Assembly: GCA_028712445.1 (NCBI GenBank) | Contig: JAQTPY010000001.1 | Coordinates: 1 to 50,033 of the forward strand | DNA: 50,033 nt | Direction: 5' to 3' | DNA from: Minisyncoccota bacterium | GTDB lineage: Bacteria > Patescibacteriota > Minisyncoccia > Minisyncoccales > RBG-13-42-11 | Shown here: in pieces, positions 18,726 through 28,892 of the stretch | Layout: each line of letters starts with the position of its first letter | How positions within the stretch are numbered: the stretch's first letter is position 1 | Notes under the pieces: generated by a model | Database searches by the model: none | Told to the model about the DNA's origin: nothing | The model's input: only the letters and a program-made list of their open reading frames with translations | Position numbers and translations under genes: made by a program

Positions 18726-19641
18726 GTTTTAATTTTGCCAATAATTTATGAGATCTCCAAAAAGTTAAGCCAACGAGCCCGACAGTGGCGAAAGTCGGAA
18801 GATATTCCGGAACAAAAACATGAAAACTTTTTAAAATCATGAAAATTCCCAAAAGTCCGATGGCGGTCATGGCTCCATTTTTCAGCCATTTATAGCGGGT
18901 CACTTTTTCAATTCCCATGATTGTAAACTGCCTAACCACCAAAGCCCCTATCCCGTTGCCAATAAAAATCAGGGGCACACTGGTCGTAAAAGCAAATGCT
19001 CCCACTACTCCGTCAAAACTGAAGGAAGCGTCAAGCACTTCAAGGTACATTAACTTTGAAAAATCAGAAAGGTTTGATTTTTTCTTCCCTAAAGATTCCT
19101 CCTGTTTTGCCGCCTGTTCTCTGAATCCATACATAATGAAAAAGATAGCGTATCCTATGGCTGCAGAAAGCATTAAATACCAAGAGGTTCTTGAAAAATA
19201 TAAAAGAGCAACTAGCATTACGGCAGAAAAAGCAAAGAACCATACCCCATACTGCGGCTTAATCAGTTTATCGGGAACAAAATAAGGGTCTTTTTTTTCC
19301 AGGAAAAGCCAGTGCAAATAAATAAGCAGAAGAAAAACTCCTGCCCCGACCAGAATTGTTCCTTTTCTTTCTTCAAGAATATTTCCCACATCCTCGCTTC
19401 CGTTTATCATTGAATGAACTATATTTGAAAGCCCGAGTTCAGGAGCCGATAACCAAACTATGACCAAGGGAAGCAGACCTCTTAAGATAAAGACTGCGGT
19501 TAAAATCCCCCAAAAAAGGAAAATCTTGCGCCATTTTTCGCTCATGGTTTTTAAAACATGAGCGTTGACTATGGCGTTATCAACCGAGCTTACCACCTCA
19601 AAAACAATCAATCCTAAAATTATGGTGATTGCGCTAAACAT
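18715..19641 (-). CDS. TerC/DUF475-family integral membrane protein
   Basis: VFEVVSSVDNAIVNAHVL, LEVLDASFSFDGVVGAFAFT; many TM segments. Confidence 0.85.
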   Translation of the reverse strand: MFSAITIILGLIVFEVVSSVDNAIVNAHVLKTMSEKWRKIFLFWGILTAVFILRGLLPLVIVWLSAPELGLSNIVHSMINGSEDVGNILEERKGTILVGAGVFLLLIYLHWLFLEKKDPYFVPDKLIKPQYGVWFFAFSAVMLVALLYFSRTSWYLMLSAAIGYAIFFIMYGFREQAAKQEESLGKKKSNLSDFSKLMYLEVLDASFSFDGVVGAFAFTTSVPLIFIGNGIGALVVRQFTIMGIEKVTRYKWLKNGAMTAIGLLGIFMILKSFHVFVPEYLPTFATVGLVGLTFWRSHKLLAKLKHVN

Positions 19642-19746
19642 ATTTGTTTAATTTAACAAAATCTCAGGAAAATGAAAACTTTTTCAGAAAAATATTGCCT
19701 GCAAAATCCAAAACCAGAAAAACATGTTCTCTGCCATCAATCTGAG

Positions 19747-21168
19747 CTATTTTTCAATTCTTGGAAAAAGAGGCTCGCTTTTCCTGGTTTTTATCTGCTT
19801 TAGTATTCTCTCTGAAGTCTCAGGCATCGCGGGTTTCAATATTTCGGCTATTTGCGAAACAGCAAAAATCAAATTACCAATTACCTCCTCCTTGTTTTCT
19901 TTTTGTTCCCAGGGCTTTTTTTCTTCAATATATTTGTCACAGAAACTTATTAACTCCCATAAGGAAGCCAGAGCTTCATTAAACTTAAAGCTTTCTATGT
20001 TTTCGTTAAAATTATTTCTGGTTTCCTCTGTTTTATTTTTGAATTCCGAATCTCCGCTTTCTTTTAACTTCCCTGCCAGAGTAATAACTCTTGCTGCCAG
20101 GTTCCCCAAACCCGAAGCTAGATCAGAGTTATATCTTTCTTCAAATCTGGCATAGGTAAAATCACCGTCCTCTGTCGGGGGAATTTCTCTTAATAAAAAA
20201 TATCTTAAAGGATCAGCTCCATATCTGCTGACCGTTTCGAAAGGGTCTATCACATTTCCCAAAGACTTGGACATTTTCTGGCCGCCGGAGGTAATATACC
20301 CGTGAACGAATATGGACCTGGGAAGTTCTAGTTTCAAGGCAAAAAGCATTGCCGGCCATATTAAAGCATGAAAACGAAAAATATCTTTTCCCACACAGTG
20401 AACGTCTGCGGGCCAGTATCTTTTGAATTTTGCGCCGTCCTTGCCGTAATCCAAAGCCGATATGTAATTAATCAAGGCTTCAAACCAGATATATATTATC
20501 TGGCTATCGTCACCTGGCACAGGAATTCCCCATTTCAAATTCGCCTTTGACCTTGAACAGCTCAAATCCTCCACTCCCTGTTCAATAAAGCTTAATATCT
20601 CATTCTTTCGCGAAGAAGGGATTATTTTTATCCTGTCTTCAAGCAAGGCCTTTTTCACCACCTGGGCATAGTTTGAAAGCTTAAAAAAATAATTCTCTTC
20701 TTCCACAATCTCAGGTTCCTGAAGATGATTAGGGCATTTACCTTGCACCAAGTCTTTCTCTTTGACAAAAGCTTCGCAACCTACGCAATAAAGCCCCTTA
20801 TATTTTTTCTTGTAAATATCCTCATTTTTCCTCAGCTGCTTCCATGCTTTTTCCACTGCCGGCCAATGCCTTTTTTGATCAATCGTTCGAATGAAATCGG
20901 TGTTTGACAAATTCAAAGCTTTGGTCAATTCCCTGAATTTGGCTGAAATTTCATTGGTAAAATCATCTGGCTTCTTTTTGGCAGCTTCTGCAGCTTTTAC
21001 AATTTTGATCCCGTGCTCATCTGTGCCCGTCAAAAAAAAGACATCCTTTTTCAAAAGTTTATTGTGCCTGGCTAAAACATCTGCCTGGATCAATTCCAAA
21101 GCATACCCTATGTGCGGAGGGGCGTTGGTATAAGCTATGCTGGTTGTAATGTAAAATTTATTTCTCAC
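19747..21168 (-). CDS. metG: Methionyl-tRNA synthetase (no C-terminal tRNA-binding domain apparent)
   Basis: FYITTSIAYTNAPPHIGYALELIQADVLARH, GTDEHGIKI, KMSKSLGNVIDP. Confidence 0.96.
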   Translation of the reverse strand: MRNKFYITTSIAYTNAPPHIGYALELIQADVLARHNKLLKKDVFFLTGTDEHGIKIVKAAEAAKKKPDDFTNEISAKFRELTKALNLSNTDFIRTIDQKRHWPAVEKAWKQLRKNEDIYKKKYKGLYCVGCEAFVKEKDLVQGKCPNHLQEPEIVEEENYFFKLSNYAQVVKKALLEDRIKIIPSSRKNEILSFIEQGVEDLSCSRSKANLKWGIPVPGDDSQIIYIWFEALINYISALDYGKDGAKFKRYWPADVHCVGKDIFRFHALIWPAMLFALKLELPRSIFVHGYITSGGQKMSKSLGNVIDPFETVSRYGADPLRYFLLREIPPTEDGDFTYARFEERYNSDLASGLGNLAARVITLAGKLKESGDSEFKNKTEETRNNFNENIESFKFNEALASLWELISFCDKYIEEKKPWEQKENKEEVIGNLIFAVSQIAEILKPAMPETSERILKQIKTRKSEPLFPRIEK

Positions 21169-21832
21169 AATTTAAAATTATCACGAATTCTCCTTTGCCA
21201 CCATCTTTCTTAATCTTCTCTGCCACCTCTTTAATTCCGCCCCGATAAGTAGTTTCAAATTTCTTAGTTAATTCACGACATACCACCACCTTCCTGTTCC
21301 CAACTGTCTCCCTTAAATTCTCCAGGGTTTTTATTATTCTCCAAGGGGATTCATAAAGTATTACAGAATACTTCACCTGAGCCAAATCCTCAAAAAACTT
21401 TTTTCTTTTTTTCTTTTGGGGAGGAAAACCCAAAAAAAGAAATCTATCTACAGGGAAACCTGAAACCGAAGCTGCGGAAGTTAATGCTGAGGGTCCGGGA
21501 ATTGGAAATATTTTCTGCTCAGGATCAATTTCAACAAGTTTTTCTATTAAAAGATTTCCCGGATCGGAAATGCCAGGAGTCCCGGCGTCCGACACCAAAG
21601 CCAGATTCTTTCCCTCTCTTAAATATTGAGCAATTTCTTCTATTCGGCTTAATTTGGAATGCTGATGGTAGCTTAAAAGCGGCTTTTTTATCTCATATTT
21701 TTCCAGCAGTTTCTTTGTCTCTCTCGTGTCTTCGCACAAAATTAAATCAACCTCCTTTAATGCTTCTAAAGAGCGGAGGCTGATGTCTTTTAAATTCCCT
21801 ATTGGAGTTCCAATGACGTAAAGAATGCCCAT
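21158..21832 (-). CDS. rsmI: 16S rRNA (cytidine(1402)-2'-O)-methyltransferase
   Basis: LYVIGTPIGNLKDISLRSLEAL, CEDTRETKKLL, VSDAGTPGISDPG, PIPGPSAL. Confidence 0.95.
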   Translation of the reverse strand: MGILYVIGTPIGNLKDISLRSLEALKEVDLILCEDTRETKKLLEKYEIKKPLLSYHQHSKLSRIEEIAQYLREGKNLALVSDAGTPGISDPGNLLIEKLVEIDPEQKIFPIPGPSALTSAASVSGFPVDRFLFLGFPPQKKKRKKFFEDLAQVKYSVILYESPWRIIKTLENLRETVGNRKVVVCRELTKKFETTYRGGIKEVAEKIKKDGGKGEFVIILNCEK

Positions 21833-21849
21833 TTTTCTAATTAACCTTA

Positions 21850-22881
21850 CTAAACAACGATGGTTTTTTCCTCCTTTTTCTTTTTAAGAAAATCTCTTAA
21901 AAATTCGAAGAGAATTCCAGCTAAAGGAATGGCCAAGACGGCCCCCAAGATGCCAAGCAATTTGCCTCCAATAGAGAGAGAAATTAAAACCAAAACCGGA
22001 GGAAGACCGACAAACTTTTTAGTTAAAACAGGGGAAAGAATGCTTCCTTCTATCTGCTGAATCAAGAAAAATCCGATTATGACAAAAACTCCTTTCAGCC
22101 AGGAATCAAGAGAAATGAAAAGGAAAATAAGAACTCCGGCAATCAGGGGGCCCAAAATCGGGATAAAATCCAGGACTCCGGCCAAAAGTGAAAGGACAAA
22201 AGCATATTTTACCCCAAAGAAAAAGTGAAGCATAACAAAGACGGCTATTCCGACAAAAAGGCAAGTAAGGACCCTGCTGCCAAACCATCCCGCCACTTTC
22301 AATTGAGCTCTTTTCCAAACTGCCAGAACGAAATTTTCATATCTTTTAGGAGAAAGGAGCGCAATCACCCTTTCCACGCTGTTTTCTTCCAAAGAAAGGA
22401 AAAGAGCCATGGAAAGAACAAAAATAGTGGACCCTACTCCCCCGAAAAATATGGCTAAGGCGCTCAGAATATCAGAAGAAGCTTTCTGGAGCATCGCTCC
22501 CAAGGCAAGAGTAAAATCTTCTATACTTTCGAAAGCCTCTATACCTAAACCCTTTAAAGGGGGAGCTATTTTGTCAAAATATTCAGGGAAAAGTTGAGAA
22601 AATTGCTGAATTTCAGAAATAAACATCGGTATGGAAAAATAAACGGCAAGCCCCAATATCCCGAAAAAAACAACATAAACAAATATCACCGACAAAATTC
22701 TGGGAACCCTCAGTCTTTGAAGAAAAATGATGGCCGGACTGAACAAAACAGAAATTATTAGAGCGAAAATAAACCAAATCAAAATATCCCTTACCAGGTA
22801 AATTATGTAAAAAAAGAGAAAAGCCAACCCTATCTTAAATATTGTTCCCCACGAAATGTCTAAATTTCTTCCTCCTTCCAT
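21850..22881 (-). CDS. AI-2E family transporter (PerM-like membrane protein)
   Basis: Hydrophobic; LLAGVLDFIPILGPLIAGVL, IQQIEGSILSPVLTKKFVGLPPVLVLISLSIGGKLLGILGAVLAIPLA. Confidence 0.9.
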   Translation of the reverse strand: MEGGRNLDISWGTIFKIGLAFLFFYIIYLVRDILIWFIFALIISVLFSPAIIFLQRLRVPRILSVIFVYVVFFGILGLAVYFSIPMFISEIQQFSQLFPEYFDKIAPPLKGLGIEAFESIEDFTLALGAMLQKASSDILSALAIFFGGVGSTIFVLSMALFLSLEENSVERVIALLSPKRYENFVLAVWKRAQLKVAGWFGSRVLTCLFVGIAVFVMLHFFFGVKYAFVLSLLAGVLDFIPILGPLIAGVLIFLFISLDSWLKGVFVIIGFFLIQQIEGSILSPVLTKKFVGLPPVLVLISLSIGGKLLGILGAVLAIPLAGILFEFLRDFLKKKKEEKTIVV

Positions 22882-22936
22882 AGATATTAAAATATTGTAG
22901 CATTTAAATGCTTGACCATAAACCTGGTATGATCTT

Positions 22937-24205
22937 TTAATTAAATTTCAGCAGCTTAATAAATCTTTCTTTGTCCTCAAAAGGTCCGATTAAGGCCAGA
23001 TTCAGCTTTTCGGGGCAAAAAATGTCTTTTGCCACCTTAAGAATGTCTATCGCGGAAACTCTATCAATTTTTTTGAAAATCTCTTCGGGAGTCAAAATAT
23101 TCTTTTCTAAAATCTCCTGGCCGGCGTAAAAAGAAGCGTTGGCGTCGGAAGATTCAAGCATTAAAGCCAACTTTCCCTTAAGGTTTTCTTTGGCTTTTTT
23201 CAACTCTTCCTGGCCGACTTTAAATTGAGATATTTTCTTATATTCTCGGAGAACGGCTGAAATAGCCAAATCTATCCTCTGATTGTCAACGCCGGCCTGA
23301 GCAACAAGGCATCCTGAATCCTGATCCTGATCAGCGTCCGCTTTGACATAATAAGCCAAGCCCAGTTTTTCCCTTATCTCGGTGAATAAACGGGAACTCA
23401 TCATTCCTCCTAAAATTACTCCCAGTAATTCCAAAGTATACCTTTGGGGATGGGATATATTATAAGTTCTCACTCCTAAGCAGAAATGCGTCTGATCTGT
23501 TTTTTTATTGTAAATCAGGCATTCGGGCTTGCTCTGCTCTTCCTTTACCTTGAACCTTTCTGCAGAAGGTGATGCGGGAATTCCCGAGAAACATTCTTTC
23601 ACTCTCTTTAATGCTGCATTTTCCTTAAAATTGCCTGCGATACAAACCACTGTGTTTTGTGCGACATATTGCGAATTTTTATAATCTAAAATTTGCTTTC
23701 TTGTTATCTTTCCAACACTCTCCTTGGTTCCGGCAATATCCCAGCCAGCCGGCTGGTCTCCGTAAAGCAACTTTTTCCAGACTTCTCCGACATAAGCCAT
23801 GGGAGTGTCTAGGATCATGTTTATTTCCTCGGTAATAACCTTTCTTTCCTTTTCTATCTCTTTTGGCGGAAACAAGGAATTCAAATAAATATCTGAGACC
23901 CAGTCTAAAGCCAAATCAAAATGACCTGCTGATACTTTAGCAAAGTAGCCCGTGCATTCCTCGCCGGTAAAAGCATTATAAATTCCCCCCACCTTGTCTA
24001 AGAGCTCAGCAACCATCAGCGGAGTATTTCTTTTCTTAGTCCCTTTAAAATACATATGTTCCAAAAAATGAGAGATTCCGTTTATTTCCTTTCTTTCATA
24101 TTTTGAACCCGTGCCTACTAGCACCAAAACTGTGACCGCTTTGGTTCCGCTGTCGGGGACAGTAATAACTCTTAAACCGTTTTTCTGAGCAGTTTTTTTA
24201 TACAT
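22937..24205 (-). CDS. M16-family zinc peptidase
   Basis: HFLEHMYFKGTKKR (HxxEH), GGIYNAFTGEECTGYFAKV; start at 24205 (MYKKTAQKNGLRVITV) likelier than 24238. Confidence 0.93.
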   Translation of the reverse strand: MYKKTAQKNGLRVITVPDSGTKAVTVLVLVGTGSKYERKEINGISHFLEHMYFKGTKKRNTPLMVAELLDKVGGIYNAFTGEECTGYFAKVSAGHFDLALDWVSDIYLNSLFPPKEIEKERKVITEEINMILDTPMAYVGEVWKKLLYGDQPAGWDIAGTKESVGKITRKQILDYKNSQYVAQNTVVCIAGNFKENAALKRVKECFSGIPASPSAERFKVKEEQSKPECLIYNKKTDQTHFCLGVRTYNISHPQRYTLELLGVILGGMMSSRLFTEIREKLGLAYYVKADADQDQDSGCLVAQAGVDNQRIDLAISAVLREYKKISQFKVGQEELKKAKENLKGKLALMLESSDANASFYAGQEILEKNILTPEEIFKKIDRVSAIDILKVAKDIFCPEKLNLALIGPFEDKERFIKLLKFN

Positions 24206-24908
24206 TTTCTTTGAAGTTTTCTTCTTTTTTGTATTCAACCGCGAATAATAAAAATGCTGTTGTCAAAATGTACCAAAAAACCGTAAAAATGCTCACATAA
24301 AAGATGTTTTGAGAAGCAGCTAATATATAATCCGTTGCAGACCCCAATAAAAAACAAGTCATCCCTGCTGATATTAAAAGCGATCTTCTCTTTGTGTATT
24401 TATCCTGGGTTTTCAAACCATTGTATATGAAAAAAGAAATGACCCAGACTATTATTGCGGCCAAGCCAAAACCTATAAGATTATTAATTAAGTCTCCTCT
24501 TGCATCTTCCCAGAATATGAAAGAACCCTGAACGTCTACTAAGGCGGGCTTGAGGTCTAAAACCGGAATTGCTGAAACCAGAAAGCCATAAATTAAAATC
24601 AGAGGAAATAAAATTTTCTTTAACAACTGCTTCTGCATTATCTGCAAAGTAAGCATCACCAGATAATTTGCTCCCAAAAAAACAAAGAAAGTGTAGATAT
24701 TGAAAATCAAGCTTATTGTTTCCAAATCTTTGATCAGTATTCCATTGGGAGCGAAAATCAAAAGAGCCAGACAAAAAGAAATAAATGCTTTCAAAAAATA
24801 CGTGATCGTTGCGCTTCTTTTCTTAAGATAGGAAAAATAGATCTTCACTGTCAAAAGAGAAAGAAAAATTAGCACAATGATGCTTGAAATTGTAACAATC
24901 GGGATCAT
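24198..24908 (-). CDS. Hypothetical polytopic membrane protein (~7 TM)
   Basis: Long hydrophobic ORF overlapping the M16 gene start. Confidence 0.6.
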   Translation of the reverse strand: MIPIVTISSIIVLIFLSLLTVKIYFSYLKKRSATITYFLKAFISFCLALLIFAPNGILIKDLETISLIFNIYTFFVFLGANYLVMLTLQIMQKQLLKKILFPLILIYGFLVSAIPVLDLKPALVDVQGSFIFWEDARGDLINNLIGFGLAAIIVWVISFFIYNGLKTQDKYTKRRSLLISAGMTCFLLGSATDYILAASQNIFYVSIFTVFWYILTTAFLLFAVEYKKEENFKENV

Positions 24909-24912
24909 TTGT

Positions 24913-26277
24913 TTAGACTTCTAATTTTAATTTCAGAAAATTAAGCAATTCTGAAACCTTAACTTTCTCCTGAGCCATGGTATCGCGATCTCTGACGGTT
25001 ACTTCGTCTTTTTCCAGCGTGTCAAAATCGATCGTCACACAGTAAGGAGTTCCAATTTCATCCTGCCTCCTGTATCTCCTGCCTATGGAGCCTGCCTCAT
25101 CATACTGGCAGATGAAATTCGTTTTAAGATTTCCGTGTATTTCTTTGGCTTTTTTGACTAAATCGGGTTTGTTCTTTAAAAGGGGTAAAATGGCCACCTT
25201 GACCGGAGCCAATTTTCTGTCGATTTTCAAAACAATCTCTTTTTCTTTTACAGATTCCGTGGTTTTTGTTCTGCCTCCTTCAACTTCACCATAGGCATCT
25301 GCCAATAAAGCCAACAATAAGCGTTCTACTCCCAAAGTAGGTTCAATTACATAAGGAATATAAGTCTTTCCTGATTCCTCATCAAAATATCCTAGTTCCT
25401 TTCCTGAAAACTTGGCATGCTGGGATAAATCATAATCTGTCCTGTTTGCCACTCCTGCCAGTTCTGACCAGCCGAAAGGAAATTTATATTCAATATCAAC
25501 CGTTCTTTTTGAATAATGAGCCAGATCTCCTTTTGGATGCTCATACCTCCTCAAATTCTCTTTTTTCAGCCCTAAATCAACAAAGAATTTCTCCCAATCG
25601 TTCAACCATTCATCGAATATTTTTTCATCTTCCCCGGGTTTGACAAAGTATTCTATCTCGGCAATATCAAACTCCCTTGATCGAAAAGTGAAATTTCCCG
25701 TCGTGATCTCGTTCCTGAAACAATGGCCGATTTGAGCGATTCCGAAAGGAATTTTCAATCTCATCGATTCCTGGACGTGCTTGAAATTGGCAAACATTGA
25801 TTGAGCAGTCTCCGGCCTCAGATAAGCCACATGAGCCTCGTCTTCAATCGGACCTAAATAGGTTTTAAACATTAGGTTGAATTGCTTGGCTTCAGTAAAC
25901 TCCTTTCCTCCGCAAAGAGAACATTGATTCTTTGCCTTGGCCTTCCCTTGACCGACGAAGTTTCCTGCATCCATATGGTCGGCTCTGAAACGCGCATGAC
26001 AAGACTTGCATTCAATCAAAGCGTCAGTAAAACTCTTTAAGTGCCCCGATGCTTCCCAAACTTTAGGATGCATAACAACCGTTCCATCAATTAAAACTAC
26101 ATTATCTTTTTTTTGGACAAAAGTTTTCAGCCACTCCTTTTTTATATTGCTTTTCAGAAGCGAACCTAAAGGGCCGTAATCCCATAGAGCTTCCACTCCT
26201 CCGTAAATCTCAGAAGAAGGAAAAACAAAACCCCTCCTTTTAGCCAACGAAATTATCTTTTCCATCAATTTTTCCAT
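24913..26277 (-). CDS. glyS: Glycyl-tRNA synthetase, single-subunit class II type
   Basis: RRGFVFPSSEIYGG..WDYGPLGSLLKSNIK, YLRPETAQSMFANFK, PFGIAQIGHCFRNEI, EPTLGVERLLLALL. Confidence 0.95.
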   Translation of the reverse strand: MEKLMEKIISLAKRRGFVFPSSEIYGGVEALWDYGPLGSLLKSNIKKEWLKTFVQKKDNVVLIDGTVVMHPKVWEASGHLKSFTDALIECKSCHARFRADHMDAGNFVGQGKAKAKNQCSLCGGKEFTEAKQFNLMFKTYLGPIEDEAHVAYLRPETAQSMFANFKHVQESMRLKIPFGIAQIGHCFRNEITTGNFTFRSREFDIAEIEYFVKPGEDEKIFDEWLNDWEKFFVDLGLKKENLRRYEHPKGDLAHYSKRTVDIEYKFPFGWSELAGVANRTDYDLSQHAKFSGKELGYFDEESGKTYIPYVIEPTLGVERLLLALLADAYGEVEGGRTKTTESVKEKEIVLKIDRKLAPVKVAILPLLKNKPDLVKKAKEIHGNLKTNFICQYDEAGSIGRRYRRQDEIGTPYCVTIDFDTLEKDEVTVRDRDTMAQEKVKVSELLNFLKLKLEV

Positions 26278-26290
26278 GTTTTTGAATCCC

Positions 26291-27988
26291 TTACCAGACT
26301 ATTCCTCCTCCCGGATTATTATTCAAATCGTCGGGCAGGGAAGTATCTATTGAATTAGCCGAGGATCTGACCACTTGACCGGTCCATTGATCCTGTCCGG
26401 AAATCTCAGCTTTTCCTATAAGGGGCACTGTTTGATTCTTCTGATCTGAAGTGGGAAAGAGAGAAATTTGAAAAGATATGTTTGGAGCCGGCGTTGAAAT
26501 GCCCTGGGAAACCAACAGATCCCCCGCATTCCAGACTATTTCTCTTGATTTTGAATCAAAAGTAAATCTGCCAGCCTCCTCTTCGGGAAAAATCTTCCCC
26601 GTCAGTCGAACGTTCTGGGGCAATACCGCCTTCACTTGCACGTTCTTTACCTCATTGTAATAGTTCTTCAATTGCCACATTATAGTGTAGGTCGTATTTT
26701 CCCCAACCATAGGCGGAACAGGACCCGAGTTTCCAAAAACTTCATCCTCATAAACTCCTTTTTGAACCAGAGTTAGTTTCGAATTCACCCTGTTTACAAA
26801 CTCTTCTTTGACCTGGCCTATATAGATTTTGTCTGCAATCGTCGGATTTTTATCCTTGATATCTTCTATTAGCCATTCATCCTTCAGCTTCACCCAGAAC
26901 TCTACCCTGCCCTCCTCCTGGGGCTGCAGAAACTGGAGATCATTCACCTTCTTCCAATCCCACAGAATGGAATTATCCCCGCTTTGGTATTCTGCATCCA
27001 TGACTCTTAAAGTCTGGAGGTCAAAAGACCTTCCCTCGAGAGTCACCTGCAAGCTCAGATCGGTCAAAGTTTCTTCTCCTATGTTCCTGAAAAAAATTTC
27101 ATAATGAAGATTATCTCCCGGGCTTGCCAGATAACTGGGACTGTTATTTATCTGTTGGCTTATATAAAGAGTTGGTTTGATTATATTTATTCCCCTGACA
27201 GTTTCTTTAAGCAAAATAAATTCTCCGTTCTGCCAGCTGCCAATTTTAGCTGAAAACACTTTCTCCTCGCCCACATCTCCCGACACCGTTCCTGTGATTT
27301 CAATCCTGCCCCCTTCAGCTTTGTTCAAAAGCCCAACATCCCATTCCCTCTCTCCAATCCCCTGGGGAGATGATTTCAAGAATTCGAAACCTGAAGGATA
27401 TTCAACCATTACTCTGAGATTTGAAATCGGATAGGATGTATTGGAAAAATAGTTTAACTTAAATTTCAACTCCTTCCCTGAATCTATCTTTGAAGGCAAA
27501 TCAAATTCAAAATTAAGAGGAACTTTTTTGATTAACGTGGTTTTTGTCGTTTCTGACTCATATCTTGCTTTTAAATTCTTCGGGCGGAAACTCAAAGAAG
27601 CTTTTGCCGTTTTAGCTTCATTCTCTCTTCCCAAAAGTCTGGCTTTAAACGACAGAACCCTTTCTTCTCCCGGATAAATTGCTCCTCCAAGCTCATCTGA
27701 ACTTTTAATTACTCTCTGGGAATTACTGCTGTCAAAAGACAGCGCATATTGGGGAAACTCAAAGATAAGTTCGGGCTCTTCCAGGCGGGCGTCTCCATTG
27801 TTTTTATACTTGACTATATATTCCACTTCGCCCAAAAGATCTGATTCTTCAGGACCCAGAATTTCAAGCTTTAATATGTCTTTGGAGTATATATTCCTCT
27901 GATAATAGTAAATGCCGGCGAAAACAACCAAGGCTATTGCGCCTGCAATCAAGAGGTTTGTTTTTTTAAACAAATTTGTTTTTGCCAT
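26291..27988 (-). CDS. Membrane-anchored extracellular protein with repeated Ig/DUF11-like beta domains
   Basis: N-terminal TM (LLIAGAIALVVFAGIYYY) and repeated YIVKYKNNGDARLEEP / YEIFFRNIGEETLTDLSL / YTIMWQLKNYYNEVKNV modules. Confidence 0.6.
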   Translation of the reverse strand: MAKTNLFKKTNLLIAGAIALVVFAGIYYYQRNIYSKDILKLEILGPEESDLLGEVEYIVKYKNNGDARLEEPELIFEFPQYALSFDSSNSQRVIKSSDELGGAIYPGEERVLSFKARLLGRENEAKTAKASLSFRPKNLKARYESETTKTTLIKKVPLNFEFDLPSKIDSGKELKFKLNYFSNTSYPISNLRVMVEYPSGFEFLKSSPQGIGEREWDVGLLNKAEGGRIEITGTVSGDVGEEKVFSAKIGSWQNGEFILLKETVRGINIIKPTLYISQQINNSPSYLASPGDNLHYEIFFRNIGEETLTDLSLQVTLEGRSFDLQTLRVMDAEYQSGDNSILWDWKKVNDLQFLQPQEEGRVEFWVKLKDEWLIEDIKDKNPTIADKIYIGQVKEEFVNRVNSKLTLVQKGVYEDEVFGNSGPVPPMVGENTTYTIMWQLKNYYNEVKNVQVKAVLPQNVRLTGKIFPEEEAGRFTFDSKSREIVWNAGDLLVSQGISTPAPNISFQISLFPTSDQKNQTVPLIGKAEISGQDQWTGQVVRSSANSIDTSLPDDLNNNPGGGIVW

Positions 27989-27999
27989 AATTTTGATCC

Positions 28000-28077
28000 T
28001 TCGTTCATTTAAATGCTTCGCTACAAATTCACTTCGTTCATTTAAATGCTTCGCTACAAATTCACTTCGTTCATTTT
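28000..28077. repeat. 33-bp tandem repeat, about 2.3 copies
   Basis: ttcgttcatttaaatgcttcgctacaaattcac at 28000-28032 and 28033-28065, then partial ttcgttcattt. Confidence 0.95.
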
Positions 28078-28083
28078 AACAAA

Positions 28084-28830
28084 TTATTTTGTTTTCTCCA
28101 AAGTTTCCAAAAGATAACGGTGAGATATTTTTTGAAGCGCCTTCAACCTGCCCTCTTCAACTCTAAGGTTCTTTAAGATTTCTATGTCTTCTTCACTAAA
28201 AACCTTTAAGATTTTTATCAAATCAGCGATATTTTCAGAGCCGGCATCTAAAGTTTTAAAATCCTTCACTTTTTTTTGGCAAGCTAGACACAAAACCCCA
28301 CCTTCCCTGATATTAAGAAACATGTTTTCGGGAAAAACTTCCTGTCGGCATGAAATACAGCGATAAAATTCCAGACCATAACCTAAAATCGACAAAAAAT
28401 TCCAGAGAAAGTAAAAATAAATCAGCTTCAGTCTCGTTCTCTCGGCTTCCCAATCATTCAATGATCTGAAAACTTCTTTTAAAAGCTGCCAGACAGCAGG
28501 ATCTGATTCCTGTCCGCGAATAAATAGGTCTATAATCACAGAAATTCTGGAGGCAATCTCCCATTTCCCCAAATTTTTCTTAATTTCAGGAAACTGATTT
28601 ATCAAAATAGCGTCTGTCAGGGTTTTGTAAGCCTTGCCCTGAATGAATTCAATTTCAGAAAAATAGAACATTTCCAAACCTACTCTGAGTTTGGATTTTA
28701 TTTTTCTTTCAGATCTAGCTATTAATTCCAGTTTCCCAAAATCTTCAGTATAAACAGTGAATAATCTGTCTGCCTCCCCTCTGTCTGTTTTTTTAATAAC
28801 AAATCCTCGGGTTCGATAATGCTCGAACAT
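28084..28830 (-). CDS. recO: DNA repair protein RecO
   Basis: TRGFVIKKTDRGEADRLFTVYTEDFGKLELIARSERKIKSKL; CISCRQEVFP..CLACQ zinc motif. Confidence 0.9.
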   Translation of the reverse strand: MFEHYRTRGFVIKKTDRGEADRLFTVYTEDFGKLELIARSERKIKSKLRVGLEMFYFSEIEFIQGKAYKTLTDAILINQFPEIKKNLGKWEIASRISVIIDLFIRGQESDPAVWQLLKEVFRSLNDWEAERTRLKLIYFYFLWNFLSILGYGLEFYRCISCRQEVFPENMFLNIREGGVLCLACQKKVKDFKTLDAGSENIADLIKILKVFSEEDIEILKNLRVEEGRLKALQKISHRYLLETLEKTK

Positions 28831-28847
28831 AGTGGCAATTCATTGTC

Positions 28848-28874
28848 TTTCGGTTAAACCAGATTTAACCGAAA
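28848..28874. repeat. 11-bp perfect inverted repeat between ileS and recO
   Basis: tttcggttaaa-ccaga-tttaaccgaaa, with flanking ttcattg / caatgaa also complementary. Confidence 0.85.
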
Positions 28875-28892
28875 TGGTTTCCTGCAATGAAG

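Noticed and set aside
18917-19285. 122-aa plus-strand ORF
   Set aside because: Antisense to the TerC/DUF475 gene with no independent support.
19724-20155. 143-aa plus-strand ORF
   Set aside because: Fully antisense to metG; typical overlap artefact.
28000-28077. Possible CRISPR array
   Set aside because: The repeats are directly abutting with no spacers and no cas genes nearby; it is a tandem repeat.
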